From Sphingomonas chungangi (GTDB taxonomy: Bacteria > Pseudomonadota > Alphaproteobacteria > Sphingomonadales > Sphingomonadaceae): a stretch of 64,000 bases of DNA. How positions within the stretch are numbered: position 1 is the stretch's first letter; each line of letters begins with the position of its first letter. A program made the translations under genes and the position numbers. Below, in pieces: positions 36,005 to 47,627 of the stretch. The notes under the pieces are model-generated. The model saw nothing but the letters and a program-made list of their open reading frames with translations. It was not told the DNA's origin and made no database searches. The stretch lies in NCBI RefSeq assembly GCF_013778325.1, contig NZ_JACEIB010000027.1, positions 248,001 through 312,000 on the forward strand. Direction: 5' to 3'.

Positions 36005-37875
36005 CCCTCTCCCCCGCCTGGCTGGACGAGCTTCGCGCCCGCACGCTCCTCTCCGCCCTCATCGGCAAGTCCACCAAGCTCCAGCGCGCGGGCCGCGAGT
36101 GGAAGGCGTGCTGCCCGTTCCACAACGAAAAGACGCCCAGCTTCACGATCAACGACGACAAAGGCTTCTACCATTGCTTCGGCTGCGGCGCGCATGGCGA
36201 TGCGATCCGCTGGATGACCGACCAGCGCGGCCTGCCCTTCATGGATGCGGTGAAGGAACTCGCGCAGGCCGCCGGCATGGAGGTGCCCGCGCAGGACCCG
36301 CGCGCCCGCGAGAAGGCCGAGCGCGCCTCCACGCTGCATGATGTCATGGCGCAGGCCGAAGCCTGGTTCGTCGAGCAGCTCGGCCGCGCCGAGGGCGCGC
36401 ATGCCCGCGCCTATCTGAAGAAGCGCGGCATATCCGAAGCGCTCGCCCGCCGGTTCCGCATCGGCTTCTCACCCGATACGCGTACCGGCCTACGTTCGGC
36501 GCTCAAAGAGGCCGGCGACGACAAGCTGGTCGAATGCGGCCTGCTGATCCGCCCCGAGGAAGGCGGCCGCGAATCCTACGATCGCTTCCGCGGCCGCCTG
36601 ATGATCCCGATCCGCGACGCGCGCGGGCGGACCATCGCGTTCGGTGGCCGCATCCTCGGCGAGGGCGAGCCGAAATATCTGAATTCGCCCGAGACGGTGC
36701 TGTTCGACAAGGGCCGCACCCTGTTCAACCTCGACCTCGCCGCCGCCGCGAGCCGCAAGGCCAACCGCGTGATCGTGGTCGAGGGCTATATGGACGTGAT
36801 CGCGCTCGCCGGCGCGGGGATCGAGGAGGCGGTCGCCCCGCTCGGCACGGCGCTCACCGAGGGGCAGCTGGAGCGGCTGTGGCGGATGGATACGCAGCCG
36901 ATCCTCTGCTTCGACGGCGACAATGCCGGGCAGAAGGCGGCGGTGCGGGCGATCGGCCGCGCGCTGCCCTTCCTTAGCCCGGGCCGCACGCTGCGCTTCC
37001 TGACGCTGCCCGGCGGACAAGACCCCGACGACGTGATCCGCTCCGGTGGCCGCGCGGCGATGGAGGGGTTGCTCGAAACCCCCGAGCCTTTGGTCGACCG
37101 CCTCTGGCGCCACGAGGAGGCCGCTCTGCCCCTGGACACGCCGGAGGCCCGCGCCGGCCTCAAGCAGCGGCTCGTCGAGCACAGCCGGGCGATCGCTGAC
37201 CGCGACGTGTCGAGCCAATATTTCAACGCATTCCGCGAACGGATCGACGAGAGATTCGCGCCGCAACGCCGCGATCGGCAGTCGTACGGCGGCACGGGAA
37301 GCTTCCGCCCAAAGAAGGTACAGGACCGGCGCGGCCGGTGGGTTGACGCCCCGACCCCGCCCCACGCCGCCACCAAGTCTTTTCAACAGGCTGGCGCAGT
37401 CGGCGCGGCCGAAGCGCACATGCTCTTGCTCGGACTGCTCGCCATACCAGATGTGATCCGCCTCAATGCGGAACCGCTTTCGCGTCTCCAGTTCAACGAT
37501 GCGAAGCTGGACGGCGTGCGCGATGCGCTCGTTCAAGCCGCCTATCATGGCGAAACGCTTGAAGGTGAAGGACTAGCCACCATATTGCAGCGAGTCGGCG
37601 CGATTGACCTCCTTTCCACGAAAGGCCGTGCGAACAGGCTTGCCTTTTCGCGAAAGCACGGCGATGCGCAGATTGAGCGTGCTCGTCGTGACCTTGGGGA
37701 AATGATCGACACTATGGTCAGGCGTTCAGAACTGGATGCCCGGCTCGCAGAAACGACGATCGGCTTTGGCCGAACGATGGACGAAAAAGGGTGGGAGGAG
37801 CAGCAGCACCTCTTACTTGAAAGACACGAAACGGAACGGCGGCTCTCCGAGTTGAGGGAGCAGGCCGAATTCTGA
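36001..37875 (+). CDS. dnaG: DNA primase
   Basis: 624 residues from a TTG at 36001 ([20 protein letters not shown]). The zinc ribbon is [12 protein letters not shown]...YHCFGCG (Cys/His ligands near residues 38-63), the TOPRIM domain holds [13 protein letters not shown] and [12 protein letters not shown], and a C-terminal helicase-interaction domain follows. It makes RNA primers for replication. The start context is supplied by the right arm of the DUF559 element. GC content falls from about 70 % in the first 1.3 kb to about 55-60 % in the last 0.5 kb (from about 37,350), suggesting a mosaic gene. rpoD follows after 8 bases, as in the classical macromolecular-synthesis operon. Confidence 0.96.
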   Translation: MTLSPAWLDELRARTLLSALIGKSTKLQRAGREWKACCPFHNEKTPSFTINDDKGFYHCFGCGAHGDAIRWMTDQRGLPFMDAVKELAQAAGMEVPAQDPRAREKAERASTLHDVMAQAEAWFVEQLGRAEGAHARAYLKKRGISEALARRFRIGFSPDTRTGLRSALKEAGDDKLVECGLLIRPEEGGRESYDRFRGRLMIPIRDARGRTIAFGGRILGEGEPKYLNSPETVLFDKGRTLFNLDLAAAASRKANRVIVVEGYMDVIALAGAGIEEAVAPLGTALTEGQLERLWRMDTQPILCFDGDNAGQKAAVRAIGRALPFLSPGRTLRFLTLPGGQDPDDVIRSGGRAAMEGLLETPEPLVDRLWRHEEAALPLDTPEARAGLKQRLVEHSRAIADRDVSSQYFNAFRERIDERFAPQRRDRQSYGGTGSFRPKKVQDRRGRWVDAPTPPHAATKSFQQAGAVGAAEAHMLLLGLLAIPDVIRLNAEPLSRLQFNDAKLDGVRDALVQAAYHGETLEGEGLATILQRVGAIDLLSTKGRANRLAFSRKHGDAQIERARRDLGEMIDTMVRRSELDARLAETTIGFGRTMDEKGWEEQQHLLLERHETERRLSELREQAEF

Positions 37876-37883
37876 GGGTAGGC

Positions 37884-39929
<2,046 letters not shown>

Positions 39930-39934
39930 TGATA

Positions 39935-39964
39935 ATTCCTCCCCGAGCTCGCTCGGGGAGGAAT
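39935..39964 (+). terminator. 13-bp hairpin behind rpoD
   Basis: Perfect arms attcctccccgag and ctcggggaggaat with a 4-base loop, 6 bases after the rpoD stop. No T run follows. It may be a terminator, and its sequence also resembles dispersed palindromes of sphingomonads, so it could be both. Confidence 0.6.
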
Positions 39965-40062
39965 AGGCCCCGTCGTAAACCGCGCCTTTACCCCTTTCGC
40001 GTAGAGCCATTCGCCAGTGCGGTCTCCGGGCCGCGTTTCGACATGAGCGCGGAGGGCGGCGG

Positions 40063-40728
40063 ATGGCATCGCAGGCGATCGACAGGCAGCCCTCCGGCGT
40101 AGCCGAGCTCATGTCGTCCATGGTCGCGACCGACGGCAGCGCAGGCCACCCCTATCTCACGTCTCCGGCGCTGGAGGGCGATCCTGCGATCCGCAATCTC
40201 GCCGATGTCGCTCATTTTATCTGCCTGCTGCACGGCCGCTATCCGGGCGTGATCGATCATGCCGCCGCCCGCGTCGTACATCCCGCCGCCCGGAGCTTCA
40301 TCTATCGCGCCGCGCCCGGTTTCGCGGCGGAGCGTTCCTATCTCACCCGGCTCGTCGTCGCGGCCGGCCCGCTGCCCTCCACGCTCGGCCAGGCGCAGAG
40401 CGAGGCGGCCGTCGGCAACCAGAGCCACGCGCTCGCCACCCTCGCCCAGTCCGAGCGCAACGGCACCGCGATCGGTGCGGCCGTGGCGCTGGTGTTGGAC
40501 TGGCGCCCGATCCGCCGCGTACTCGATGCCGCCGCGCAGCGCTTCGGCATCCAGGTGCCGCCGCTCGACCTGCCGGGCCTCACCGAAACGCTCACCGTCG
40601 TCGGCGAAGTCGCCGAGACGCCGGGGATCGAACGCGCCATGGCCTTCGGCGCGCAGCAGCTGCTCGTCCAGCATCGCGGCCTGTGGGATCTGCTCGAGAG
40701 CCGCGAGAGCGCCCGCCGCAACGTCTGA
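40063..40728 (+). CDS. Conserved sphingomonad hypothetical protein
   Basis: 221 residues with no signal peptide or membrane helix. Segments such as DPAIRNLADVAHFICLLHGR, YPGVIDHAAARVVHPAARSF and ERSYLTRLVVAAGPLPSTLG are regular and alpha-helical, and codon use is like the neighbours, so this is a real gene. I recall similar proteins only from sphingomonads and cannot name a function. It stands alone between rpoD and the convergent anmK. Confidence 0.72.
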   Translation: MASQAIDRQPSGVAELMSSMVATDGSAGHPYLTSPALEGDPAIRNLADVAHFICLLHGRYPGVIDHAAARVVHPAARSFIYRAAPGFAAERSYLTRLVVAAGPLPSTLGQAQSEAAVGNQSHALATLAQSERNGTAIGAAVALVLDWRPIRRVLDAAAQRFGIQVPPLDLPGLTETLTVVGEVAETPGIERAMAFGAQQLLVQHRGLWDLLESRESARRNV

Positions 40729-40764
40729 TCCGTCCCGCGCTATCGAGCGGCACGAACCTCCTCT

Positions 40765-41865
40765 TCACGGTCTGCTGAGCCGTCCCCCGGTCATCGGCTC
40801 GGGTACTCCGGTAGTGCCCGGAAAGCTGATCGGCAGCCCCTTGAGCGAGCGCACCGCCATATAGGCGAATCCCTCGGCCTCGGTGGCGTCGCCATTCCGC
40901 CCGAGCGCCTCGATCGGCTCCACGGGAATTTCGCAGGCATCCGAAAGCATCGCCATCATCGTGGCGTTGTGCCGCCCGCCGCCGGCGACGATCAGTCTGG
41001 TCGGCCGTTCGGGCAGGTGATCGAGCGCCAGCGCGACCGTGGCGGCGGTGAAGGCGGTGAGCGTCGCCGCGCCATCGGCAGCACCAAGGCCGCGCGCAGG
41101 CTGGATGGTGAAGTCAGCGCGATCCAGCGACTTGGGCGGGGCCAGATCGAACCACGGATTGTCCAGCATGACCGCCAGTACCGCCTTGTCGATCGTGCCG
41201 GTCGCCGCGAAGGCGCCGCCGCCGTCGAACTCCTTGCCGGTTTCCTGCGCCATCCAGTCGTCGACGAGGCCGTTTGCCGGGCCGGTGTCGAACGCCACCA
41301 GCGTGCCGTCCTTGCCGACGAAGGTGATGTTGCCCACTCCGCCGAGGTTCAGCACCGCCACAGGCAGCTCGGCACCGGCGAGCAAGGCCCGATGATAGAC
41401 CGGCAGCAGCGGTGCCCCCTGTCCGCCCGCCGCGACGTCCGCGTAGCGCAGCTCGTGCACCACCGGCACGCCGAGCGCGGCTGCCATCATGCCACCATCG
41501 CCGATCTGCCAAGTCCAGCCGCGATCGGGACGGTGCGCGACCGTCTGGCCATGGAAGCCGATCACGTCGACCTCCTTCACATCCTTCCCTGCGGAGGCCA
41601 TCAGCTGGTGGATCAGGATCAGGTGGCGGCGCGTCAGCATCTCGGTCGCCGCGCCGATCTCGGGCGAGAGGCGCGGCTTCTCATAGGTCAGCGCCAGCTG
41701 CGTCGTCTCCTGCAGCTGCTTCCGCGCCGCATCCGAATAGGGCTCGGACCGGAAGGCGATGGGTCTGACCAGGCCCTCCCCGTCCGTCTCGATCAGCGCC
41801 GCGTCGATGCCGTCGAGCGAGGTGCCGGACATCAGGCCGATCGCCAGCATCGTCTCGCTACCCAT
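40765..41865 (-). CDS. anmK: Anhydro-N-acetylmuramic acid kinase
   Basis: 366 residues; the start may also be the ATG five codons in ([20 protein letters not shown]). AnmK phosphorylates and opens 1,6-anhydro-MurNAc to MurNAc-6-phosphate in cell-wall recycling. Motifs: the phosphate loop [44 protein letters not shown] and [14 protein letters not shown] with catalytic Asp, and [14 protein letters not shown]. Complete. It is divergent from tyrS, a gene pair (anmK-tyrS) that is common in proteobacteria. Confidence 0.96.
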   Translation of the reverse strand: MGSETMLAIGLMSGTSLDGIDAALIETDGEGLVRPIAFRSEPYSDAARKQLQETTQLALTYEKPRLSPEIGAATEMLTRRHLILIHQLMASAGKDVKEVDVIGFHGQTVAHRPDRGWTWQIGDGGMMAAALGVPVVHELRYADVAAGGQGAPLLPVYHRALLAGAELPVAVLNLGGVGNITFVGKDGTLVAFDTGPANGLVDDWMAQETGKEFDGGGAFAATGTIDKAVLAVMLDNPWFDLAPPKSLDRADFTIQPARGLGAADGAATLTAFTAATVALALDHLPERPTRLIVAGGGRHNATMMAMLSDACEIPVEPIEALGRNGDATEAEGFAYMAVRSLKGLPISFPGTTGVPEPMTGGRLSRP

Positions 41866-41897
41866 GCGCTTTCCCCCATGCTATCGCCCGCGCCGCC

Positions 41898-43127
41898 ATG
41901 ACGACCAGCTACCAGTCCACCCTGCTGCGCCTACTGAACGAGCGCGGCTATATCCACCAGCTGACCGACGCGGAAGGGCTGGATGCCCTCGCCGCGCGCC
42001 AGGTGGTGCCGGGCTATATCGGCTACGATCCGACGGCACCCTCGCTGCACGTCGGCCACCTCGTCTCGATCATGATGCTCAGGCGTCTCCAGCAGGCCGG
42101 CCACAAGCCGATCGTGCTGATGGGCGGCGGCACCGGCAAGATCGGCGACCCCTCGTTCAAGGACGAGGCGCGCAAGCTGCTGACGGTCGATACGCTCAAC
42201 GAGAACATCGCCTCGATCAAGCGCGTGTTCGAGCGCTTCCTGACGTTCGGCGACGGCCCGAGCGATGCCGTGATGCTCGACAACGCCGAGTGGCTGGACA
42301 AGCTGGAATACATCCCCTTCCTGCGCGAGATCGGTCAGCATTTCTCGGTCAACCGGATGCTGAGCTTCGATTCGGTGAAGCTGCGCCTTGATCGCGAACA
42401 GTCACTGAGCTTCCTCGAATTCAACTACATGATCCTCCAGGGCTATGACTTCCTGGAACTGGCCCGCCGCGCCGGATGCCGGCTGCAGATGGGCGGCTCC
42501 GATCAGTGGGGCAACATCGTCAACGGCATTGAGCTGACCCGGCGCGTCGCCGGCGAGCAGGTGTTCGGCCTCACGACCCCGCTGCTGACCAACGCCGACG
42601 GCACCAAGATGGGCAAGACGGTGGGCGGCGCCGTGTGGCTCAACGAGGAGCAGCTGCCGACCTACGATTACTGGCAGTTCTGGCGGAACACGCAGGATGC
42701 CGATGTCGAGGTGCGCCTGCGCCTGTTCACCGATCTGCCGATGGACGAGATCGCCCGGCTGGCCGCGCTCAGTGGCGCCGAGATCAACGAGGCCAAGAAA
42801 ATCCTCGCCAACGAGGCGACGGCGCTGTGCCGGGGCACCGAGGCCGCGCGCGACGCCGCAGAGACCGCACGCAGGACGTTCGAGGAGGGCGCGGCCGGCG
42901 GCGACCTGCCGACGCTGCGCATCGACGGCGGATCGATCGGCATCGTCCAGGCGCTGACCGTGCTGGGCTTCGCCGCCTCCAACGGCGAGGCGCGGCGCAA
43001 GATCGGCGAGGGCGCGGTGCGGCTCAACGACCTCGCGATCACCGATCCGGCCTTCGAGATCGTGCTGGAGGACGTGCCGGTGAAGCTCAGCCTCGGCAAG
43101 AAGCGGCACGGGATTCTGATGCGCTAG
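41898..43127 (+). CDS. tyrS: Tyrosyl-tRNA synthetase
   Basis: 409 residues, class I aminoacyl-tRNA synthetase. The HIGH signature is [11 protein letters not shown]; the KMSKS loop is [15 protein letters not shown]; the tyrosine pocket includes [24 protein letters not shown] split across two segments. The C-terminal S4 RNA-binding domain is present ([20 protein letters not shown]). Full length. It is divergent from anmK, with about 30 bases between the start codons. Confidence 0.97.
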   Translation: MTTSYQSTLLRLLNERGYIHQLTDAEGLDALAARQVVPGYIGYDPTAPSLHVGHLVSIMMLRRLQQAGHKPIVLMGGGTGKIGDPSFKDEARKLLTVDTLNENIASIKRVFERFLTFGDGPSDAVMLDNAEWLDKLEYIPFLREIGQHFSVNRMLSFDSVKLRLDREQSLSFLEFNYMILQGYDFLELARRAGCRLQMGGSDQWGNIVNGIELTRRVAGEQVFGLTTPLLTNADGTKMGKTVGGAVWLNEEQLPTYDYWQFWRNTQDADVEVRLRLFTDLPMDEIARLAALSGAEINEAKKILANEATALCRGTEAARDAAETARRTFEEGAAGGDLPTLRIDGGSIGIVQALTVLGFAASNGEARRKIGEGAVRLNDLAITDPAFEIVLEDVPVKLSLGKKRHGILMR

Positions 43128-43237
43128 ATAGCGCCAGGCGTCATACCATCGTCGGTAAAGGCGTCTTAACGCTATCGCTTGAGGCGCCGTTCATGCTGCG
43201 CCCGCAAAATCGCCGTGTATCCGGGGGTTTTAAGTAA

Positions 43238-43570
43238 ATGGCGACCGCAGTTTCGAGTATCGAAAGCCGCCGCGCACCGCGCGACATCGTGTCCTTCCGC
43301 GCCCCGTTGGACGGGCCCGCGAGCATCCGCACATCGGTGCTGATGGTCGACATCTCGCCTTTCGGCTTCATGTCCCGCTGCCAGGCGCCGCTGACGCCGG
43401 GCGACGTGGTGGCGGTGAAGCTGCCCGTTGTCGGCAATCGCGCGGCGCAGATCGTCTGGTCGCTGGGCGGCCGCGTCGGCGGCGAGTTCCTCGATCCGAT
43501 CGCTTCGGACATCTATGCGATGATGCTCAAGCGCGCACCCAACGACAAGCCGGCCTGGAACGAGTTCTAA
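43238..43570 (+). CDS. PilZ domain protein
   Basis: 110 residues consisting of one PilZ domain: an N-terminal ESRRAPRDIVSFRAPL carrying the basic RxxxR-type motif, then MVDISPFGFMSRCQAPLTPG (the D/NxSxxG position reads DISPFG) and VWSLGGRVGGEFLDPI. PilZ domains bind cyclic di-GMP, although the degenerate motif leaves binding open. It is preceded by an RBS-like gggggttttaagta. An HD-GYP phosphodiesterase gene lies convergent 120 bases away, across a palindromic repeat. Confidence 0.85.
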   Translation: MATAVSSIESRRAPRDIVSFRAPLDGPASIRTSVLMVDISPFGFMSRCQAPLTPGDVVAVKLPVVGNRAAQIVWSLGGRVGGEFLDPIASDIYAMMLKRAPNDKPAWNEF

Positions 43571-43588
43571 CACTCACCCACTCCACCC

Positions 43589-43670
43589 CGTTCGTCCTGA
43601 GCGAAGTCGAAGTGCGGGCCTCAAGCGCTGCGCTTGCAGCCCATCCTTCGACTTCGCTCAGGACCAACGG
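43589..43670. repeat. Dispersed palindromic repeat (family A)
   Basis: Arms cgttcgtcctgagcgaagtc and gacttcgctcaggaccaacg separated by about 40 bases, between the convergent PilZ and HD-GYP genes. This is a near-consensus copy of the window's family A. Confidence 0.85.
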
Positions 43671-43686
43671 AGTGTTTCTGTAGGCT

Positions 43687-44877
43687 TCAGCCTACGTCGC
43701 CCAGCAATCTCGCCCGCACCGACGGCCAGTCAACTATCCGCCAGTCCATCGGATCTTCCAGCGACAGCACATTGTCGTGCGCCAGCCGCACGTCCTCGGG
43801 CGGGATCGGCGCCTTCATCGGGATCGAATGAAAACATCGCACGGTCGGGCGCGTCGGCTGCTCGATATTGTCTTCCACCACGACGCCCAGCAGGCTGTCG
43901 CGCAGCCGCACCAGCGATCCACGCGGGAAGATTCCGAGGCTGCGGATGAAGGCCCGCAGCAGCACCGGATCGAAATGCCCCTCCCACGCCTTCATCTCGG
44001 CCAGTGCCTTCTGCGGCGACCAGGCATCCTTGTAGGCCCGGTGCGAGGTAAGCGCATCGTACACGTCGCAGATCGCACCCATCCGCGCGGCGAGGCTGAG
44101 CCTGTCCCCCGTCAATCCGAACGGATAGCCTCGGCCGTCCATCCGCTCGTGATGGTGAAGGCAGACATCGAAGGCTTCGTCCGGAACGCCGGTACCCGCC
44201 TTGAGGATGCGTGCGCCGTCCTCCGAATGGCGGCGCATCACCGCGAATTCCTCGTCGGTCAGCTTGCCCGGCTTGTTGAGGATCGCCGGCGGCATCGCGA
44301 TCTTGCCGACATCGTGGAGCAGCCCCGCCATGCCGAGCGCCGACACCTCGTCGGCCGGCCGATCCAGCACGCGCGCGAAGTTCATCATCAGGGCCGAGAC
44401 CGCGACGGAATGGAGATAGGTATATTCGTCGCGCGCCTTCAGCCGCAGGATGCCGAGGAAGGCGGCGGCGTTGCGCTCTACCTGCTCGGACAGATCGGCC
44501 AGCGCCGGCCCCAACCGCGCCACCGAGATCGGCCGACCGAGCCGCACGTCCTCGACGATCTTCCTCACCTCGCGCCGCGAGCGACCGACCGTCTGGAGCA
44601 GGCCCTTCATGTTCGGATCGGCCGTCTTGCCGACCTGCAGGCCGGCGACCGTGCCGGCGGCGGCCGCAGGCGCGCGGCGCGTGTCGAAGGGAACCGTGCG
44701 CCCCTTGTCGGTATCGATCACGACGGCGGTGAGCACGCCATGACGCAGCCGCTCGACCTCGGCCTCGTCGTCGAGCACGCATTGCAGGCGCCAATGGGGC
44801 TGGTCCGCCCAGCGCCCCTCCAACGCGTGAACGTACATGCCAAGCTCGACATTGCAGGGGCTGATCCGCCGCAGCAT
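43687..44877 (-). CDS. HD-GYP domain cyclic-di-GMP phosphodiesterase
   Basis: 396 residues. An N-terminal DUF3391-type domain (residues 1-85, MLRRISPCNVELGMYVHALE) precedes an HD-GYP domain with LLHDVGKIAMPPAILNKPGK, the GYP motif HHERMDGRGYPFGLTGD, and the metal site GAICDVYDALTSHRAYKDAW. All catalytic residues are present, so it should hydrolyse c-di-GMP to pGpG/GMP. It is cytoplasmic, without a receiver domain. The nearby PilZ gene suggests a local c-di-GMP theme. Confidence 0.94.
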   Translation of the reverse strand: MLRRISPCNVELGMYVHALEGRWADQPHWRLQCVLDDEAEVERLRHGVLTAVVIDTDKGRTVPFDTRRAPAAAAGTVAGLQVGKTADPNMKGLLQTVGRSRREVRKIVEDVRLGRPISVARLGPALADLSEQVERNAAAFLGILRLKARDEYTYLHSVAVSALMMNFARVLDRPADEVSALGMAGLLHDVGKIAMPPAILNKPGKLTDEEFAVMRRHSEDGARILKAGTGVPDEAFDVCLHHHERMDGRGYPFGLTGDRLSLAARMGAICDVYDALTSHRAYKDAWSPQKALAEMKAWEGHFDPVLLRAFIRSLGIFPRGSLVRLRDSLLGVVVEDNIEQPTRPTVRCFHSIPMKAPIPPEDVRLAHDNVLSLEDPMDWRIVDWPSVRARLLGDVG

Positions 44878-45066
44878 CCGGTCAGTGCCTCGCTCCGCTC
44901 GAGATTCGCTGCCTGCCGCCCGTCACCTTGCCCGTATCCCCCGGATCGAAGAATTCGCGACTAAGTTCGAAACATTGAGAAGTGGTATCCAACGGAAAAC
45001 AATCGACTTAATATAGATCAGGGCGCTCGCGTATTCGTGGTCCGCCAACGCAGATAAGCACTGGAT

Positions 45067-47130
45067 TTATCCAGCGCGCAGCAATCCTACGGCGGCATCG
45101 CGCTCGAACAGATAGAGCAGAATTCGCGCCGCCTGCCCGCGCGGCGCTTCGAGGCCGCCGTCGCGATCGGTAAGCAGGCGAGCGTCGGCGTGGGCGGTGG
45201 GGATCAGCAGCGCCGTCTGCGTGGCGTCGGCGAGGCGCGCGCCCTGCTCGCCGGACTGGCGGGTGCCGAGGATCTCGCCGCCGCCGCGCAGTTCGAGGTC
45301 CTTCTCGGCGATGAGGAAGCCGTCATTGGTGTCGCGCATCAGCGTGAGCCTCGCGCGCGTCGTCTCGCTCAGCGCATTGCCGCGCAGCAGGAGGCAGGTC
45401 GACTTGCCGCTGCCCCGCCCGACGCGACCGCGCAGCTGGTGGAGCTGGGCCAAGCCGAAGCGCTCGGCGCCCTCGATCACGATCAGGGTGGCGTTGGGCA
45501 CGTCGACGCCGACCTCGATCACCGTCGTCGCGACCAGCACGGCTAGGTCATTCTGCTGGAAGGCGGCCATCACCGCATCCTTGTCCGGCCCCTTCATGCG
45601 GCCGTGGACGAGGCCGACCTTGTCCTCGCCGAAGGCGAGGCGCAGCGCCGCCGCCCGGCTCTCGGCCGCCGCATCGTCGCCCGCCTCGGTCTCCTCGACC
45701 AGCGGGCATACCCAATAGGCCTGTCCTCCAGCCGAGACATGGCGGCCGAGCCCCGCCACCACCTCGTCCATCCGCTCGACCGCGATCACGCGCGTCTCGA
45801 TCGGCTGGCGGCCGGGCGGCATCTCGTCGAGGCGGCTGACATCCATCTCGCCATGGCTCGCCAGCAGCAGGGTGCGCGGGATCGGCGTGGCGGTCATCAC
45901 CAGCATGTGCGGGGGGCGTTCGCCCTTGGCAGCCAGCATCAGCCGCTGGGCGACGCCGAAGCGATGCTGCTCGTCCACCACCACGAGGCCGAGCGCCTTG
46001 TAGGCCACCGCCTCCTGGAAGATGGCGTGGGTGCCGATCAGGATGTCGATCGATCCGTCGGCGAGGCCCATCAGCGTCGATTCCCGCGCCCGCCCTTTCT
46101 CCCTGCCGGTGAGGATCGCGACCGTCAGGCCGAGCGGCGAGAGCTGGCGTTGCAGCGTCGCGAAATGCTGGCGGGCGAGGATCTCGGTCGGTGCCAGCAG
46201 CGCGCCCTGCGCCCCCGCCTCCACCGCCACCAGCAACGCCATCGTCGCCACCAGCGTCTTGCCCGCGCCGACATCGCCCTGGAGGAGCCGCAGCATCGGC
46301 GTCTCCTGCGCGATGTCGCCCTCGATCTCGGCGATCGCACGCGCCTGTGCGCCTGTGGGGACGTAGGGCAGGTCAAGCTTCGCGCGCAGCCGCCCGTCGC
46401 CCGCGAGCGCGCGGCCCTTGCGGCGGCGGGTGGCGCCGCGCACCAGCATCAAGGCGAGCTGGTTGGCGAAAACCTCGTCATAGGCCAGCCGCTCGCGCGA
46501 CATAGTATCGGCGGGATCGCCATGCGCACGCTCCAGCGCCTGCGAGAAAGTCGGCCAGCCCTTCTGCGCGATCAGGCTCGGCTCGATCCATTCGGGCAGG
46601 CTCGGCACGCGCTCCAGCGCTTGCGCCACCAGCTGCGCCAGCCGCTTGGAGGTGATGCCGGCCGACAGCGGATAGACCGGCTCGCGCTCCACGATCTCGC
46701 CGGCCTCCTCCAGCGGCACCGATTCGGGGTGCACGATCTGGAGCTCCTGCCCGTAGAGATCGAGCCGCCCCGCCACGATGCGCCGCTCGTTCAGCGGGAA
46801 CTGCTTCCTCGCCCAGCCCGAATTGCCGCCGAAGAAGACGAGGCTGACGTAATTGCCCTCGAAGTCCGTCGCCTGCACCCGGAAGGGGCCGCGCGGGCTG
46901 GACGAACCCTTGTAGGACACCGCCGTCAGCGTGACGATCACGCCACGTCCGGCATCGGCCATGTCGAGTCGCTCGATCCGGCGGCGCTCGACCATGCCGG
47001 TGGGCAGGTGGAACAGCAGGTCCACCACGCGCGCGATGCCGAGTTTCGCCAGCGGCTTGGCCAAAGCGGCGCCGACGCCCTTCAGCGCCTCCACCTCGGC
47101 GAACAATGGATTGAGGATGCCCGGTCTCAT
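45067..47130 (-). CDS. recG: ATP-dependent DNA helicase RecG
   Basis: 687 residues. A wedge/OB domain (residues 50-160) is followed by a superfamily-2 helicase core: Walker A LLQGDVGAGKTLVATMALLV, motif II VVDEQHRFGVAQRL, motif III VMTATPIPRTLLLASHGEMD, and motif VI QLHQLRGRVGRGSGKSTCLL. RecG reverses stalled forks and remodels Holliday junctions. The start is divergent from sdhE by about 65 bases. Complete. Confidence 0.97.
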   Translation of the reverse strand: MRPGILNPLFAEVEALKGVGAALAKPLAKLGIARVVDLLFHLPTGMVERRRIERLDMADAGRGVIVTLTAVSYKGSSSPRGPFRVQATDFEGNYVSLVFFGGNSGWARKQFPLNERRIVAGRLDLYGQELQIVHPESVPLEEAGEIVEREPVYPLSAGITSKRLAQLVAQALERVPSLPEWIEPSLIAQKGWPTFSQALERAHGDPADTMSRERLAYDEVFANQLALMLVRGATRRRKGRALAGDGRLRAKLDLPYVPTGAQARAIAEIEGDIAQETPMLRLLQGDVGAGKTLVATMALLVAVEAGAQGALLAPTEILARQHFATLQRQLSPLGLTVAILTGREKGRARESTLMGLADGSIDILIGTHAIFQEAVAYKALGLVVVDEQHRFGVAQRLMLAAKGERPPHMLVMTATPIPRTLLLASHGEMDVSRLDEMPPGRQPIETRVIAVERMDEVVAGLGRHVSAGGQAYWVCPLVEETEAGDDAAAESRAAALRLAFGEDKVGLVHGRMKGPDKDAVMAAFQQNDLAVLVATTVIEVGVDVPNATLIVIEGAERFGLAQLHQLRGRVGRGSGKSTCLLLRGNALSETTRARLTLMRDTNDGFLIAEKDLELRGGGEILGTRQSGEQGARLADATQTALLIPTAHADARLLTDRDGGLEAPRGQAARILLYLFERDAAVGLLRAG

Positions 47131-47195
47131 GCCTACATGGCCTCTACCCTGAGCCGACGCGCGCCGGAAGCGCCCGCCGGCTATTTGGCTATTGG

Positions 47196-47489
47196 ATGGA
47201 CATGGATCGCGAACATCTCCTCAAGCGCCTCGGCTTCCGCGCCTGGCATCGCGGTACACGCGAGGCGGACTATCTGATCGGCGGCTTCTTCGATCGATAT
47301 TCGCCCGGCTGGGGCGAGGCGGAGCTGGGGTGGTTCGAGGCGCTGCTGGTGGAGGACGATGTCGATGTCATGGCCTGGGCGATGGGCACGCAGCCGGTGC
47401 CGGAGGCGTATGACGGGCCGCTGATGCGGGCGATGCAGACGCTGGACTACGTGCCGCTGCCGGGGACTCCGGCCTCGCGGGCGCATTGA
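47196..47489 (+). CDS. sdhE: Succinate dehydrogenase assembly factor SdhE family
   Basis: 97 residues: LLKRLGFRAWHRGTREADYL, IGGFFDRYSPGWGEAELGWF, VDVMAWAMGTQPVPEAYDGP. This is the SdhE/Sdh5 (DUF339) pattern; the RGTRE segment corresponds to the conserved RGxxE needed for flavinylation of SdhA. It is cytoplasmic. The order recG (divergent), sdhE, mfd is common in alphaproteobacteria. Confidence 0.93.
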   Translation: MDMDREHLLKRLGFRAWHRGTREADYLIGGFFDRYSPGWGEAELGWFEALLVEDDVDVMAWAMGTQPVPEAYDGPLMRAMQTLDYVPLPGTPASRAH

Positions 47490-47510
47490 TGGATTTGCGC
47501 GATACCCCCA

Positions 47511-47595
47511 CCCCGTTCGCACTGAGCCTGTCGAAGTGCGTGCCCCAAGCGCGGCGCCTGCCGCACGTCCTTCGACAAGCTCAGGACGAACGGGG
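47511..47595. repeat. Dispersed palindromic repeat (family A)
   Basis: Arms ccccgttcgcactgagcctg and ttcgacaagctcaggacgaa with outer cgggg, between sdhE and mfd. It ends 32 bases before the TTG start of mfd and may affect its leader. Confidence 0.85.
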
Positions 47596-47627
47596 TTTGG
47601 GGTTGCTTCCATTTCGAACGGTGTAAT

